A program made the translations under genes and the position numbers. A stretch of 64,000 bases of DNA from Schaedlerella glycyrrhizinilytica_A (lineage in GTDB: Bacteria; Bacillota; Clostridia; Lachnospirales; Lachnospiraceae): the NCBI RefSeq assembly GCF_042852765.1, contig NZ_AP031414.1; one strand, 5' to 3'. Of the stretch, positions 1 through 9,505 are shown piece by piece; position 1 is the stretch's first letter; the number at the start of each line of letters is the position of its first letter. Under the pieces are notes generated by a model. It was not told the DNA's origin. It searched no databases and saw only the letters and a list, made by a program, of their open reading frames with translations.

Positions 1-895
1 CGTCTTCGGCGCGCAGTTTTACCGCCGTCGCATCGGTGATCACATATTCTCTTCCGTCTCCGGCAATATGATCATATACGCCCAGTTCCAGTGCCTTTAG
101 AAGCGTAGATTTTCCATGGTACCCTCCGCCGACGATCAGCGTGATCCCTTTCCGGATCCCCATCCCTGAAAGAGTTCCTTTATGAGGCAGATCCAACGTC
201 ACTTCCATCTCTTTCGGAGAAACGAACGCGACCGCGCCGCGCATCGGTTTTGCCGACACACCGGATTCTCTCGGGAGGATCGAACCATTTGCCACAAATG
301 CGACGAGTCCCCGTTCTTTCAGTTGCTCCCGGATATAAGCCTGATCCTCCGCCAGATCGATCACCTGACGCAGCTTTTTCGCATCCCGTTTCTTATAAAA
401 CAGGGCGTTCTCCACGCATTCCGGCACATAGTCAAATAAGATCTTTTCCAGTTCCCGGGCATTGATCGTCCGACCATTTGCCGGAAAACCAATCTCCATG
501 CGCAGTACCACATCCCCGCTTTTTTCGTCGATCCGGCAGGCAGTCCTCTCCAACACTTCCTGCCCGCAGCGGCTCACGGAGATCAGCCCGCTCTTCCCGG
601 AACCTTTCGCCTGAAACGCATGCTTTCCGGCAAGCATCCCAAAACGTCTTGTCAGATCGTCCTGCAACGCGATGCGCTGGCAGTCTCCGCAATACAACTC
701 TTTCGGGAATCCGGCAGCCGCGCCTTTTACATGTACGCTCACTTTCGACGGGGAAGCGAACGGGTCTCCCTGCACATGGTCAATGGAAAGCACATACCCC
801 GGAAACTGGTACATTCCTTTTGTGTCCTTATACGCCGGATAACCTTTGTGATCGATCCGCTTTAATAAATTTTTTAAATCTGTTGATGTCTGCAT
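1..895 (-). CDS. ABC-class ATPase, C-terminus cut by window edge
   Basis: The reverse-strand translation begins MQTSTDLKNLLKRID and stays open to base 1, so about 298 N-terminal residues are present and the 3' end lies outside the window. Near the cut is a P-loop-like GGGYHGKST (complement of about 100-126), followed by LLKALELGVYDHIAGDGRE. This arrangement is typical of the predicted 'ATPase of the ABC class' family (PF09818-type), soluble proteins of unknown substrate. The start is chosen at 895 because AGGAGG (902-907) lies 6 nt upstream. An ATG further upstream would overlap that site. No partner gene is visible on this side; the next gene, a glycosidase ending at 1064, is co-oriented across about 170 nt with no obvious hairpin. 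The family call is fairly sure; the cellular role is unknown. Confidence 0.75.
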   Translation of the reverse strand, partial: MQTSTDLKNLLKRIDHKGYPAYKDTKGMYQFPGYVLSIDHVQGDPFASPSKVSVHVKGAAAGFPKELYCGDCQRIALQDDLTRRFGMLAGKHAFQAKGSGKSGLISVSRCGQEVLERTACRIDEKSGDVVLRMEIGFPANGRTINARELEKILFDYVPECVENALFYKKRDAKKLRQVIDLAEDQAYIREQLKERGLVAFVANGSILPRESGVSAKPMRGAVAFVSPKEMEVTLDLPHKGTLSGMGIRKGITLIVGGGYHGKSTLLKALELGVYDHIAGDGREYVITDATAVKLRAED

Positions 896-1063
896 GTCAG
901 CCTCCTGCATTTTCAAATGTTTTCTGAACTACTCATGCCTATAAACTTATCACATTTCTCTCCCAACGTCAAAAACACCAAAACTTCTGCGGTTGAGGTC
1001 TGCGAGTCGAGAAGAGCCTTAGATTCACTCTTCATCGACCGTTTTCCTCTTTGTACATGGATG

Positions 1064-3751
1064 CTACTTCTCGTTCTTATAAATTTTCACCGTTCCGCTG
1101 ATTCCGGATTTACAGGTCGGCGTTACATCTTGTCCGATATATTTTGCATATGGATTTGGAAATTGAGATGCTTCTCGCTCCAATGTCGTCGCTACTTCGA
1201 TCACAAGTTCATTTACTCCGTCCTGTATTTCCGAACTTAAATCAAAACGATATGTCGGAACAATCTGGATTCCCAGACTTCTTCCATTTACAAATACTTC
1301 CACACCTTCGTATGCATCGCTGATTTCCAACACATACGTTTCTCCTGCTTTTCCCTCAAATTGATTTTCATAACGGACAAATCCGGAGAAAAGCGGTTCT
1401 TCTTCATGCAGCAGATCCGGAAGACAAATTTCCTTTTTCTCTCCAAATTTCGGATAATCGATACTTCTGCAAATGCTCCGTTTCCATACTGTTCCAAGTT
1501 TCACTTCTTCTCCTGAAACCGCAAGCGGGCATTTCTCTTGTTTCAACACTTCTTCTACGCTTTCCTTCTGATCGAAAATAACGATCTGACTCTTCAACGG
1601 CTCCAAAGAAAGCGAAACCTTCTTCGCCTTTTTATCTTCTTCTCGCAAAACTTCTGCACGGTATACTGTATTTTCCCACGCATCATATATATAGCAATCT
1701 CTTTCATCCGGGATCTGCACATTTCCCTCGTAAATATCGTCGCCCTCATTGACAAACAGATAGACCGCGCTTCCGTCCTGATGTTCATAATGATAATAAC
1801 GTACCCGATTATTTTCCGGTTCGATCGAAAGTTCATTCACACCTTGCCTGGAGAGTTTTGCCACAAGCTCATCCAACGGTACAACTTCTCCCTCTACCCC
1901 TTCCGGCAGACGATTGATAAAGTATACCGGGAAATGTGCCTCCTGCATTTTTTTCACTGCCTCTTTCATATGCGGTGTCACAAATTGAAGTTCCGGTACG
2001 ATCAAAACTTTGTATTCCTGCGTATTTACACGGAGTTTTCCTTCTGTTATCTCCATATCGTAAACATTTTCATCCAAAAATACGTCCTGCGGTATGTAAT
2101 CGTAATCGATCTGATGATCGTAAAGCTGATGTCCTACAATATCCGAAGCCATCGCCGCTCCCATCCAGTCGCTCTCTCCATGATAAAGAATCGCTACCGG
2201 CGCAACATGATGTCCCCCATTAATCAACTCCAACACACGATTGCCGTATGCCATCAATGCGCCGAAATGCCGATACTGCGGATTATTTCCGTGGGCATAA
2301 AAATGTGGCGGACAATCCGGATCCGGATACTCTTTTCCGGAAAATGCATGTGGTACAAAATGATTGATCCCGCGCACCATGAAATGATCCAGCAAATATT
2401 TTTCCAGCCGCACGCCTTCTCCCCATCCGTATGCGCCGAAAATCTCGCACATGGAATTTCCTTTTTTCAGCGGTTCGATCGCCGCTGCGGAACTGCCAAG
2501 TTTTCCAAGTCCGTAATGATAAAAGGATCCGTTTCTGCTATGGAACGGCGGCATATTCAGATCCACATCTTCCTGTCCCGGCATGACCTGACCGCCAATA
2601 TCATCAATTCCCGCCATATCCTGTCCGGCAAGACCACGGAAGAAATGTCCCAAAGAAGAACCTGTTTTAGACGCATGGTTGTTGTCTTCGATCAAATGTC
2701 CGATATACTCCACACCATGCGCTCTGCACCATTCTCCGATCGGCCATGAAAAATCTTCTTCCACCAGTCTGGATACGCCGTCCATATACGCATAACGGAC
2801 TCTTGCCGTTTCCGCTGTATCTGCATCCTGTTCCCACAAAAGCGCAAGCTGTCCTGCAAAATCCTCTCCCAATTCTTCTTTCAAACGCATTTCCAGCTCT
2901 CGACTCCACGGATAATCCATTGTCGGAGAACAGCCCAATTCATTGTTCTGATCGTACAGATGTCCGTTTCCAAGTTCCGGTTCATCCGAGAAAAATCCGG
3001 CGATCGTTTTTCCAAATTCCTCTTTATAATGCTCCCAATGCGGCTCATACACCGCCTCGATCTGTACCTTACAGGAGGCTTTGTCCATCATATTAATATA
3101 ATCCCGATGCGGTCCGCGATTTCGTGTCAACTGCGTAACATAAATCTTCCAGTTCCCTTCCGGTACAACAAATTCCAAACCTTCCTCCGTGATCGCAGAA
3201 GACAGATCGATCCGATTTTCCGGATTTACAAATCCATCTGCACCATCCTGACGAATTGCATAGACTCCCAGCATCCGATCGTCATCGAACTGTTTTGTCG
3301 CACCGTCCGCAGAATTATGCGTCATCATTTTTTCCATCATATTCGGTTCAAATGGTTCCGCATTGTCTAACGCCTCTCTTGGGATCGTAATCGTCTCTCC
3401 GCCTACGCCCGCATACTGTCTGCAAGTAATACTCTGGCGGTACAATTCCAACGGCTGCTCCTTCATTGCCCCATTTGCAAATCCGGTCGGGAAATGACTG
3501 TCATCTAAGATCCACACCTTCATCCCATATTTTTTCGCCTCTTCTAAAATGATGTCCATATCGTGCCACCATTGTTCTCCGCAGAAGTCCGGATGCGGTC
3601 TGCTTTCTACACAAACCGCTCCGATATTCGCTTCATGGATCACTTTCATATACTTGCGGAGCACTTCCTCCGTCTCTCCATGCTGCCAGAAAAACGGAAA
3701 AATATAATTTTCCCCTTTTCCTTCTAATAATACTTTTATCTTATCACTCAT
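1064..3751 (-). CDS. GH106-like glycoside hydrolase (alpha-L-rhamnosidase-type fold)
   Basis: This 895-residue protein has no signal peptide and is probably cytoplasmic. The N-terminal part reads like the TIM barrel of the large GH106/rhamnosidase-related group. FPFFWQHGETEEVLRKYM is the 'work on the cleavage' opening, IGAVCVESRPHPDF follows at about 43-56, and KVWILDDSHFPTGFANG lies at about 78-94. An acidic FSDEPELGNG motif at about 255-264 could supply a catalytic carboxylate, but I cannot assign it. The last roughly 120 residues (FEGKAGETYVLEISD, then EVFVNGRSLGI) form a galactose-binding-like jelly roll. It is the last gene of the glycosidase operon, 19 nt after the GH2 gene, with AAGGGTGG before the ATG. 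The substrate is unproven. A terminal alpha-linked deoxyhexose on a plant glycan or glycoside fits the family, but many members of this group have no assayed activity. Confidence 0.68.
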   Translation of the reverse strand: MSDKIKVLLEGKGENYIFPFFWQHGETEEVLRKYMKVIHEANIGAVCVESRPHPDFCGEQWWHDMDIILEEAKKYGMKVWILDDSHFPTGFANGAMKEQPLELYRQSITCRQYAGVGGETITIPREALDNAEPFEPNMMEKMMTHNSADGATKQFDDDRMLGVYAIRQDGADGFVNPENRIDLSSAITEEGLEFVVPEGNWKIYVTQLTRNRGPHRDYINMMDKASCKVQIEAVYEPHWEHYKEEFGKTIAGFFSDEPELGNGHLYDQNNELGCSPTMDYPWSRELEMRLKEELGEDFAGQLALLWEQDADTAETARVRYAYMDGVSRLVEEDFSWPIGEWCRAHGVEYIGHLIEDNNHASKTGSSLGHFFRGLAGQDMAGIDDIGGQVMPGQEDVDLNMPPFHSRNGSFYHYGLGKLGSSAAAIEPLKKGNSMCEIFGAYGWGEGVRLEKYLLDHFMVRGINHFVPHAFSGKEYPDPDCPPHFYAHGNNPQYRHFGALMAYGNRVLELINGGHHVAPVAILYHGESDWMGAAMASDIVGHQLYDHQIDYDYIPQDVFLDENVYDMEITEGKLRVNTQEYKVLIVPELQFVTPHMKEAVKKMQEAHFPVYFINRLPEGVEGEVVPLDELVAKLSRQGVNELSIEPENNRVRYYHYEHQDGSAVYLFVNEGDDIYEGNVQIPDERDCYIYDAWENTVYRAEVLREEDKKAKKVSLSLEPLKSQIVIFDQKESVEEVLKQEKCPLAVSGEEVKLGTVWKRSICRSIDYPKFGEKKEICLPDLLHEEEPLFSGFVRYENQFEGKAGETYVLEISDAYEGVEVFVNGRSLGIQIVPTYRFDLSSEIQDGVNELVIEVATTLEREASQFPNPYAKYIGQDVTPTCKSGISGTVKIYKNEK

Positions 3752-3770
3752 TCAAACCACCCTTTCTACA

Positions 3771-5972
3771 TCACGCTTTTTTGATCCCTTGTAAGATACG
3801 ATTCACCTGTTTAATACTCTCCGGGTCTGCGTCTGCCTGATTCAGAAGACTTTCTACTGTCATTCTTCCCATCATCCGGATCAACGCCGGATTGTCTTTC
3901 ACCGCCTCCGCAACATCTCCGCGGCTTTTTGCTCCCTGCGCCATCAACTGATCGATCACTGCTGCCGCCTCCGGATTTTCCCGAATTTCCGACATTTTAT
4001 CAAAGACAGAATAACAACTCTCATCGTAAGAATCCGCATCAAACCAGTTGGATACCGGTTTTTCCTTCTTCATTCGATACGCCGGATTTTCTTCTGCTGC
4101 TTTCCGAATGATCATTGTATCGGAAGCCGCGTCGCTTTTTGCCTCGATCTGATGCTCGCCGCTGATCGGAAGGCGGAACGTAAATATCATTTTTCCGTTC
4201 TTGGTATCGTATTTATTTCCATCTACAAAAAGTGTTACTTCCGACTGGTTGGAATACACTTTGATCTCTGTCACATCTTCCGCCCGATCTACATATCGGC
4301 TTCCGCAGAGATGTACAAACGGATCTTTTTTGTTCCATGCCGCTTTATACAGATAAAACGCATCTTTTTTGATCTTTCGATCCATTGTCACAAGACCTTT
4401 TTGATTCTCGCCGTGTTTGCCGCCCTCGTCTCTTCCGTCTGCCGCAAAATCAAAGAGATTCCATACATGAGTCGCCCAGAGCCACGGACGTTCTTCGATC
4501 ATTTTCACCATATGCTCATGGTAGACAGCCTGATAACTTTCCGTATAATCTCCCTTTTCCGGTGACGTAGATTGATACTGTGGATTGGCATCTGCACCAT
4601 ATTCGGAAAATCCGATCGCACGATCCGGATATTTTTCATGATATTCGTCAAAAAATTCATCATTCTGATCCAGATCTCCGAGATACCATCCAAAGTACAG
4701 GTTATAGCTGTTCACATCCGGAATTTCCAAGATCGGACTCTCAATTTCCAACATAAATACATTTGCCATCGTTGTCGGACGAGTCGGATCCAAACGGTGA
4801 CAAAGTTCATTCAGCAGTCGATGATTTTCCAGAAGATCCTCATTCACCGCACTGGCTGCCGTAATTTCGTTGGATAATCCCCAACAACAGATACACGGAT
4901 GATTGTAATTCTGCACGATCAGTTCTTCCATCTGTGACAATGTATTTGCACGTCCGTCTTTCATATGCATGGTAATGTACGGAATCTCCGCCCACACGAT
5001 TAAACCGTTCTCATCACACAGATCATAAAATTCCTGCGCATGCTGATAATGCGCCAGACGAAGCGTATTGGCGCCGATTTCCCGGATGATCTCCATATCC
5101 CGTTTATGATCTTCGATCGTCAGCGCATTTCCGACACCTTTTAAATCCTGATGACGACTCACTCCACGAAGCGGATAACTCCGTCCATTCAGGAAAAATC
5201 CTTTCTGCGGATCAATTTCAAACTTCCGGCACCCGAATCTTGCCTCTACACTTTCCCCATTTGCAAGAACCGCTTTTGCGCAATACAAATATGGATCGTC
5301 CAAGCCGTCCCACAAATGTACGTCCCGGATTTCAAAAACTGTTTTTGCATAGTTTTCTGTAACTTCGACCGCTTTCTCTTCCTGTCCGATCACAGAGATC
5401 GTTACCTTTTCCGGATTTCCCTCCGTCCATACTTCCATGGTCACCTGAGCAGTCTTTGTGTCCAAATCGACTTCCGGCGTCACTTTCAAGCCCGGTGTTC
5501 CACAGTAATCCAATGCAAAATGTTCCTTCGGAACAGTCACAAGGTTGATTCCGCGATAAAGACCTCCGTAAAATGTAAAATCTGCTTTCTGCGGATAGCA
5601 GATCGTATTGTCCCGATTATCTACGGAAATGGCAACCACATTTTTCTCTTGCAGTTTTTCTGTCAGTTTCACTCGGAACAAAGAATAGCCACCCTCATGG
5701 CGGTACAACTTTTCTCCGTTTAAATACACTTCACTGATCATCGCAGCAGCCGGAATTTCCAGATAACATTCTCCGCCTTCTTCTGTTTCCACATTTTCTA
5801 AATCCTTCACGTACCAGCAGACACCGCGGTAATAGTCATTTCCGCCATCCTGTCCGTCTTCCGCATTCCATGTATGCGGTAAATTTACAACCTCACCTGC
5901 TGCCTGCACTGCATCCGCCACATTCTCTGCCGCTTTTACAAATTTCCAATTTTCATTGATCATTTTTCTCAT
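3771..5972 (-). CDS. Glycoside hydrolase family 2 (beta-galactosidase/beta-glucuronidase-type)
   Basis: This 733-residue GH2 enzyme has an N-terminal sugar-binding jelly roll with the NLPHTWNAEDG opening (about 30-40). An immunoglobulin-like domain and a TIM barrel follow, the barrel starting near LRGVSRHQD (about 268). The acid/base is in CWGLSNEI (Glu about 369) and the nucleophile in IGFSEYGAD (Glu about 457); both are intact. There is no signal peptide, so it should act on imported oligosaccharides. The start at 5972 is preferred over 5996 because AGAGGAAAAC sits just before it. The last 100 residues or so are unusual. After the barrel there is a charged linker (KKEKPVSNWFD) and then a predicted helical segment (MGRMTVESLLNQADADPE) that is not part of the core GH2 fold. 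It lies between GH43 and GH106-like genes in one operon. The exact glycone (galactose, glucuronate or another) cannot be read from the sequence. Confidence 0.88.
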   Translation of the reverse strand: MRKMINENWKFVKAAENVADAVQAAGEVVNLPHTWNAEDGQDGGNDYYRGVCWYVKDLENVETEEGGECYLEIPAAAMISEVYLNGEKLYRHEGGYSLFRVKLTEKLQEKNVVAISVDNRDNTICYPQKADFTFYGGLYRGINLVTVPKEHFALDYCGTPGLKVTPEVDLDTKTAQVTMEVWTEGNPEKVTISVIGQEEKAVEVTENYAKTVFEIRDVHLWDGLDDPYLYCAKAVLANGESVEARFGCRKFEIDPQKGFFLNGRSYPLRGVSRHQDLKGVGNALTIEDHKRDMEIIREIGANTLRLAHYQHAQEFYDLCDENGLIVWAEIPYITMHMKDGRANTLSQMEELIVQNYNHPCICCWGLSNEITAASAVNEDLLENHRLLNELCHRLDPTRPTTMANVFMLEIESPILEIPDVNSYNLYFGWYLGDLDQNDEFFDEYHEKYPDRAIGFSEYGADANPQYQSTSPEKGDYTESYQAVYHEHMVKMIEERPWLWATHVWNLFDFAADGRDEGGKHGENQKGLVTMDRKIKKDAFYLYKAAWNKKDPFVHLCGSRYVDRAEDVTEIKVYSNQSEVTLFVDGNKYDTKNGKMIFTFRLPISGEHQIEAKSDAASDTMIIRKAAEENPAYRMKKEKPVSNWFDADSYDESCYSVFDKMSEIRENPEAAAVIDQLMAQGAKSRGDVAEAVKDNPALIRMMGRMTVESLLNQADADPESIKQVNRILQGIKKA

Positions 5973-6048
5973 GTTTTCCTCTTTTCTCCGTTTCATCTTT
6001 TCTTTATTTCATCTTTTCACTAACATAGTTCTGCGATATGAATAATAC

Positions 6049-6085
6049 AATCCGTGCACAAAAGAACCCCCCTCATGCACGGATT
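6049..6085. terminator. Intercistronic hairpin between GH43 and GH2 genes
   Basis: AATCCGTGCA (6049-6058) pairs with TGCACGGATT (6076-6085), a 10-bp stem around a 17-nt loop. On the + strand it is followed by a T-run, but no rightward gene ends there. Read in the operon direction it is followed only by ATTGTATTATT, so it is more likely a weak terminator or an mRNA-stabilising processing hairpin inside the operon. Confidence 0.5.
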
Positions 6086-6090
6086 TTTTC

Positions 6091-7935
6091 TTACTCAGAA
6101 CATGGTTTTACTTCTCCATGTGTAATTCCATTTTCATTGAAGGAATCTACACGAACAAAATAATGTTCTCCTTTGACAAGCGCTCCGATCCTTTTTTCGA
6201 TCATGCCTGTTTCTTTTTTATTCAGATTTTCTACATCCCGATAAATCTGATAACTGTGATACAATTTATCTTCCTCATGTCCCCATAAAATATTGTAGCC
6301 GACTGCATCATTCGTCTCTTGAATCGTCACAAGAAGATCCAATTCATCTTCACTCTTCTTCGCCTGATACTTCACAACTTCCGGCTTTGCTCCGTCTCCG
6401 ATTCCGAATACACGCAATCCGGAAATACACGGATTTACATTGTATGGGATCTCAAGGATCGTCAACCGCAGATAACGAACCTGTATTCCGTCCTCACGGA
6501 CGATAAAATCATGGGGCAGATCGGTATCGACGTTTGATTTGTCTTCGATCATAAAATAATCGACTCCATCCACAGATCCTTCCAGCGTCCATCTTGTAAC
6601 ATGTTCCTGCTCTTCGATGTAACGCGGCTGTGTCTGTGTACCTTGGATTTTTCCCGGCGATTCGATCGGAAGCGCATCATCTGCAAAATTAATCTGCACG
6701 GCACGCACATCCATCACCTGTTCCAGATCCGTTTCCAGCCATTCTCCCTGCTTTCCTTCGGCTCTCCACCAAGTCTGCACATTCTCATCAAAAGCCTTCT
6801 CCGGTCCTTTTCCTTCTACAAAAGAAGATGCCTTCGCCGGTTTTCCGTAATTCAAAAGGAACCACTCCGGCTCACTCCACGGATCCATCTTTCCGTCTTC
6901 CACCACGATCGGCCAGTCTCCGTAATTTTGATTGCAGAACAATTCGCCATCCGCATCAAATCCGGCTTTCCACAGACCGACTCTTCGTTCAAACTGATGA
7001 TTCTTACTGATCCGCATTGTTGCCGTATGCCATAAATTCTGCGCCTTATCCCTCATCGTTGAACCATGTCCGGCTCCCGGCATAAATCCGCCCGGATGAT
7101 AGGAATACGGATTGTTTTTCGCCAATGTAAACGGTCCGAGCGGATGATCGGAAATATAAACACCGTCCGCATAGGTATTGTACTCTGTTCCCGGGCAAGC
7201 ATACTGGAGATAATATTTTCCTTGATACTTATCCATCCACGGACCTTCAATAAACGGTCTTCTTGTAAACATACCGCGGATTGCCCCGTGATACGCTTTC
7301 GGAATCTGTTCCAACGGAATACCGCTTTGTTTTACATATTCCTGAAACATCTGTTCCACTTCTTCCTTGCTCCGTGGAAATTCGCAGTGATCCTCACCCA
7401 TTCGTTCAAATCCACGTACAAATCCGTCTCCGAAAAGCAATTCTTTCCATTCTGTTTTCGGTTTCATCATCTCCGGTTCTAATTCCACGCCCCATACAGG
7501 CGTTGCATTGGAGCATCCCCAATAAAAATAAATTTTTCCGTCTTCATCAAAGAATAAGTTCGGATCCCAGAAATCAAAAGTTCCGGGAATTTCCTCATAA
7601 GGTCCGTTTAAAATATCTTTCGTCCGGTAATAGTTACAATTCTCGCCTCGCTTCGAAGCACAGAAATACACATATTCTCCGCACACTCTCGCATCCGGCG
7701 CATAATCGTAAAGAGGAAGATTTTCAGGAAGCCTGTGGCTCTCCCAATTCACAAGATCTTCCGACACCCACACCGACAGATTCATCGAGACAAACAGATA
7801 ATATTTTCCTTGAAATAAGATCAGCGACGGATCTGCCGCTTCCCGGTCGATCTGTAATTTTCCATGAGATCTCGGATCCATATTAAACTGATACCGATAA
7901 GGAACATTGATCGGATTACAATAATAAGTTTTCAT
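6091..7935 (-). CDS. Glycoside hydrolase family 43 with C-terminal F5/8-type domain
   Basis: This 614-residue protein has an N-terminal five-bladed beta-propeller of the GH43 type. AADPSLILFQGKYYLF (about 27-42) carries the base Asp, TFDFWDPNLFFDEDGKIYFYW (split in the fold as blade two) the pKa-modulating Asp, and the FIEGPWMDKYQGKYYL region the acid Glu. A discoidin-like (F5/8 C) jelly roll follows (KAFDENVQTWWRAEGKQGEW, then VRYLRLTILEIPYNVN), and a short fibronectin-III-like tail ends the protein. There is no signal peptide, so it probably acts on imported oligosaccharides. The start is set at 7935 because AGGAGG lies 7 nt upstream; 7938 is also possible. Arabinosidase, xylosidase and galactosidase activities all occur in this family and cannot be separated here. 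The gene sits downstream of the GPH transporter across a 106-nt AT-rich gap. Confidence 0.85.
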   Translation of the reverse strand: MKTYYCNPINVPYRYQFNMDPRSHGKLQIDREAADPSLILFQGKYYLFVSMNLSVWVSEDLVNWESHRLPENLPLYDYAPDARVCGEYVYFCASKRGENCNYYRTKDILNGPYEEIPGTFDFWDPNLFFDEDGKIYFYWGCSNATPVWGVELEPEMMKPKTEWKELLFGDGFVRGFERMGEDHCEFPRSKEEVEQMFQEYVKQSGIPLEQIPKAYHGAIRGMFTRRPFIEGPWMDKYQGKYYLQYACPGTEYNTYADGVYISDHPLGPFTLAKNNPYSYHPGGFMPGAGHGSTMRDKAQNLWHTATMRISKNHQFERRVGLWKAGFDADGELFCNQNYGDWPIVVEDGKMDPWSEPEWFLLNYGKPAKASSFVEGKGPEKAFDENVQTWWRAEGKQGEWLETDLEQVMDVRAVQINFADDALPIESPGKIQGTQTQPRYIEEQEHVTRWTLEGSVDGVDYFMIEDKSNVDTDLPHDFIVREDGIQVRYLRLTILEIPYNVNPCISGLRVFGIGDGAKPEVVKYQAKKSEDELDLLVTIQETNDAVGYNILWGHEEDKLYHSYQIYRDVENLNKKETGMIEKRIGALVKGEHYFVRVDSFNENGITHGEVKPCSE

Positions 7936-8041
7936 CATTCTTCCTCCTGCTGCCTGCATTTTTATTTATTATTTTAAACCTTTTTATGATTTCCCGGCTT
8001 TTATATTTTCGTTTTTTTTTACATTTTTTCGTTTTATTTTT

Positions 8042-9505
8042 CTATTCTGCTTTCAACGCTTCTTTTTTCGCTGCAATCCGTTTCTGAACTTCTACCATCT
8101 CCGCTTTATTCAATTTACAGAACTTCATTGCAGCGAGCGTACAGATCCATCCGATGATCGGAAGTCCGAATGTCAAAAACATTGTCAGCCAAAAAATTGC
8201 CGGTGTTGCAGGATCTCCCGGCTGCGGAACGGTTGACGTATATCCGACAAGCGCTACTGCTCCGGTGGCGATCGCTGCCCCAAAAGAAGAGATCAGTTTA
8301 TCAAGAAAACTATATGTTCCGGTCACCACTGCCGGCACATATCTGCCGCTTCGATCCAGCTCATAATCGATCAAGTCTGACATAAACGCTGTGTTTGCTG
8401 TTGATACGCACATATTTGCTCCGTTTTTGCACAAAGTCAGCACAACATAAACGATTGTGATTGCTCCCATTTTAGCTATATCTTTCGGATTGATCACCAC
8501 AAAGAACGCGCACATGATCACAGAGATCACGATACAGATTTTTGTCCATGTCACGATGGTTTCCATATTACCATGCTTTCCGGCATATTTTGCTCCTACC
8601 ACTGCAAATACGATAGACGGAAGCATACCGATCACAGTCAGAATTGTTGAAATTCCCATATTTCCGATAATGATTCCGTTGAGCATCGTTATGATTACCG
8701 CCTGAGATGCTGTAACCTGTGCGATCTTATCGGAGGCTGCTGAAATAATATAGCATTGCAGCGGACGATTTCCCTTCAACACTTCAACCATATCTTTTAC
8801 CTTCAACGGCTGACGTTCTTTTGTCAATCCTTGGAAATTTTCCGGTTTATCATATTCACTGACTCCGATACATACAAGAACTACACCGATCGCTGCCAAT
8901 GTCAGACAAAGTTTACATGCTACGCTCAAAAATTCCTGACTATATGTACCACCGAATTTTGGAAGAAGAACGACATTTAACAACATGGTCAGTGCCATCG
9001 GAACCATGTAGTTGAGCGCTGTCATCCATACGCCGAGTGTCGGACGCTGTTTCGGATCATTTGTCATAAGCGGTGGGATCGTCTGTGCTGTCATATTCAC
9101 GATCGTATATCCAATGACATAAATTACATAAAACAATACAAAAGCAACCGTTCCCAGTCCTTTTCCTGCTGCCCAATCATACATACACAACAAAGCTACC
9201 GCTTCGATTGCAAATCCAACGATCATCAAAATACGGATCTTTCCGAATTTTGTGTTTACTTTATCATAGAGAAATGCAAGCATCGGGTCTGTCACCCCGT
9301 CTAAAATACGGGTTCCCGTTAAGATCACACCAATGACTGCCGTACCGATCCCGAATCCGATACTTGCCGCATAGCTCGCCATTCCGATCAATGAATACAC
9401 GCTCATTCCTACAAATGCATTACATGCATACAAAATAATCTGCCACAATTTTGCCCGACGATACTGTACGCCATCAATTTCGCTTGCGCTTAATTTTTTA
9501 CTCAT
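8042..9505 (-). CDS. GPH-family sugar:cation symporter (MFS)
   Basis: This 487-residue integral membrane protein has about twelve hydrophobic segments. The glycoside-pentoside-hexuronide signature is clear in TRILDGVTDPMLAFLYD (cytoplasmic loop 2-3 region), followed by KVNTKFGKIR. These transporters use Na+ or H+ gradients to import di- or oligosaccharides and glycosides. The start at 9505 has AAGGAGA nearby and gives MSKKLSASEIDG; the longer open frame to 9625 lies inside the araC-type gene. The ORF overlaps the 3' end of that regulator by 8 nt, so the two are translationally coupled. It is the only transporter in the operon, which makes it the likely entry route for the substrate of the intracellular GH1, GH2, GH43 and GH106-like enzymes. 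Confidence 0.88.
   Translation of the reverse strand: MSKKLSASEIDGVQYRRAKLWQIILYACNAFVGMSVYSLIGMASYAASIGFGIGTAVIGVILTGTRILDGVTDPMLAFLYDKVNTKFGKIRILMIVGFAIEAVALLCMYDWAAGKGLGTVAFVLFYVIYVIGYTIVNMTAQTIPPLMTNDPKQRPTLGVWMTALNYMVPMALTMLLNVVLLPKFGGTYSQEFLSVACKLCLTLAAIGVVLVCIGVSEYDKPENFQGLTKERQPLKVKDMVEVLKGNRPLQCYIISAASDKIAQVTASQAVIITMLNGIIIGNMGISTILTVIGMLPSIVFAVVGAKYAGKHGNMETIVTWTKICIVISVIMCAFFVVINPKDIAKMGAITIVYVVLTLCKNGANMCVSTANTAFMSDLIDYELDRSGRYVPAVVTGTYSFLDKLISSFGAAIATGAVALVGYTSTVPQPGDPATPAIFWLTMFLTFGLPIIGWICTLAAMKFCKLNKAEMVEVQKRIAAKKEALKAE

Noticed and set aside
1538..2749. Open frame of 403 codons on the + strand
   Set aside because: It runs antisense through the GH106-like gene, which has clear family motifs and a good start; codon content and composition are Cys/His/Phe/Ile-rich like an antisense shadow.
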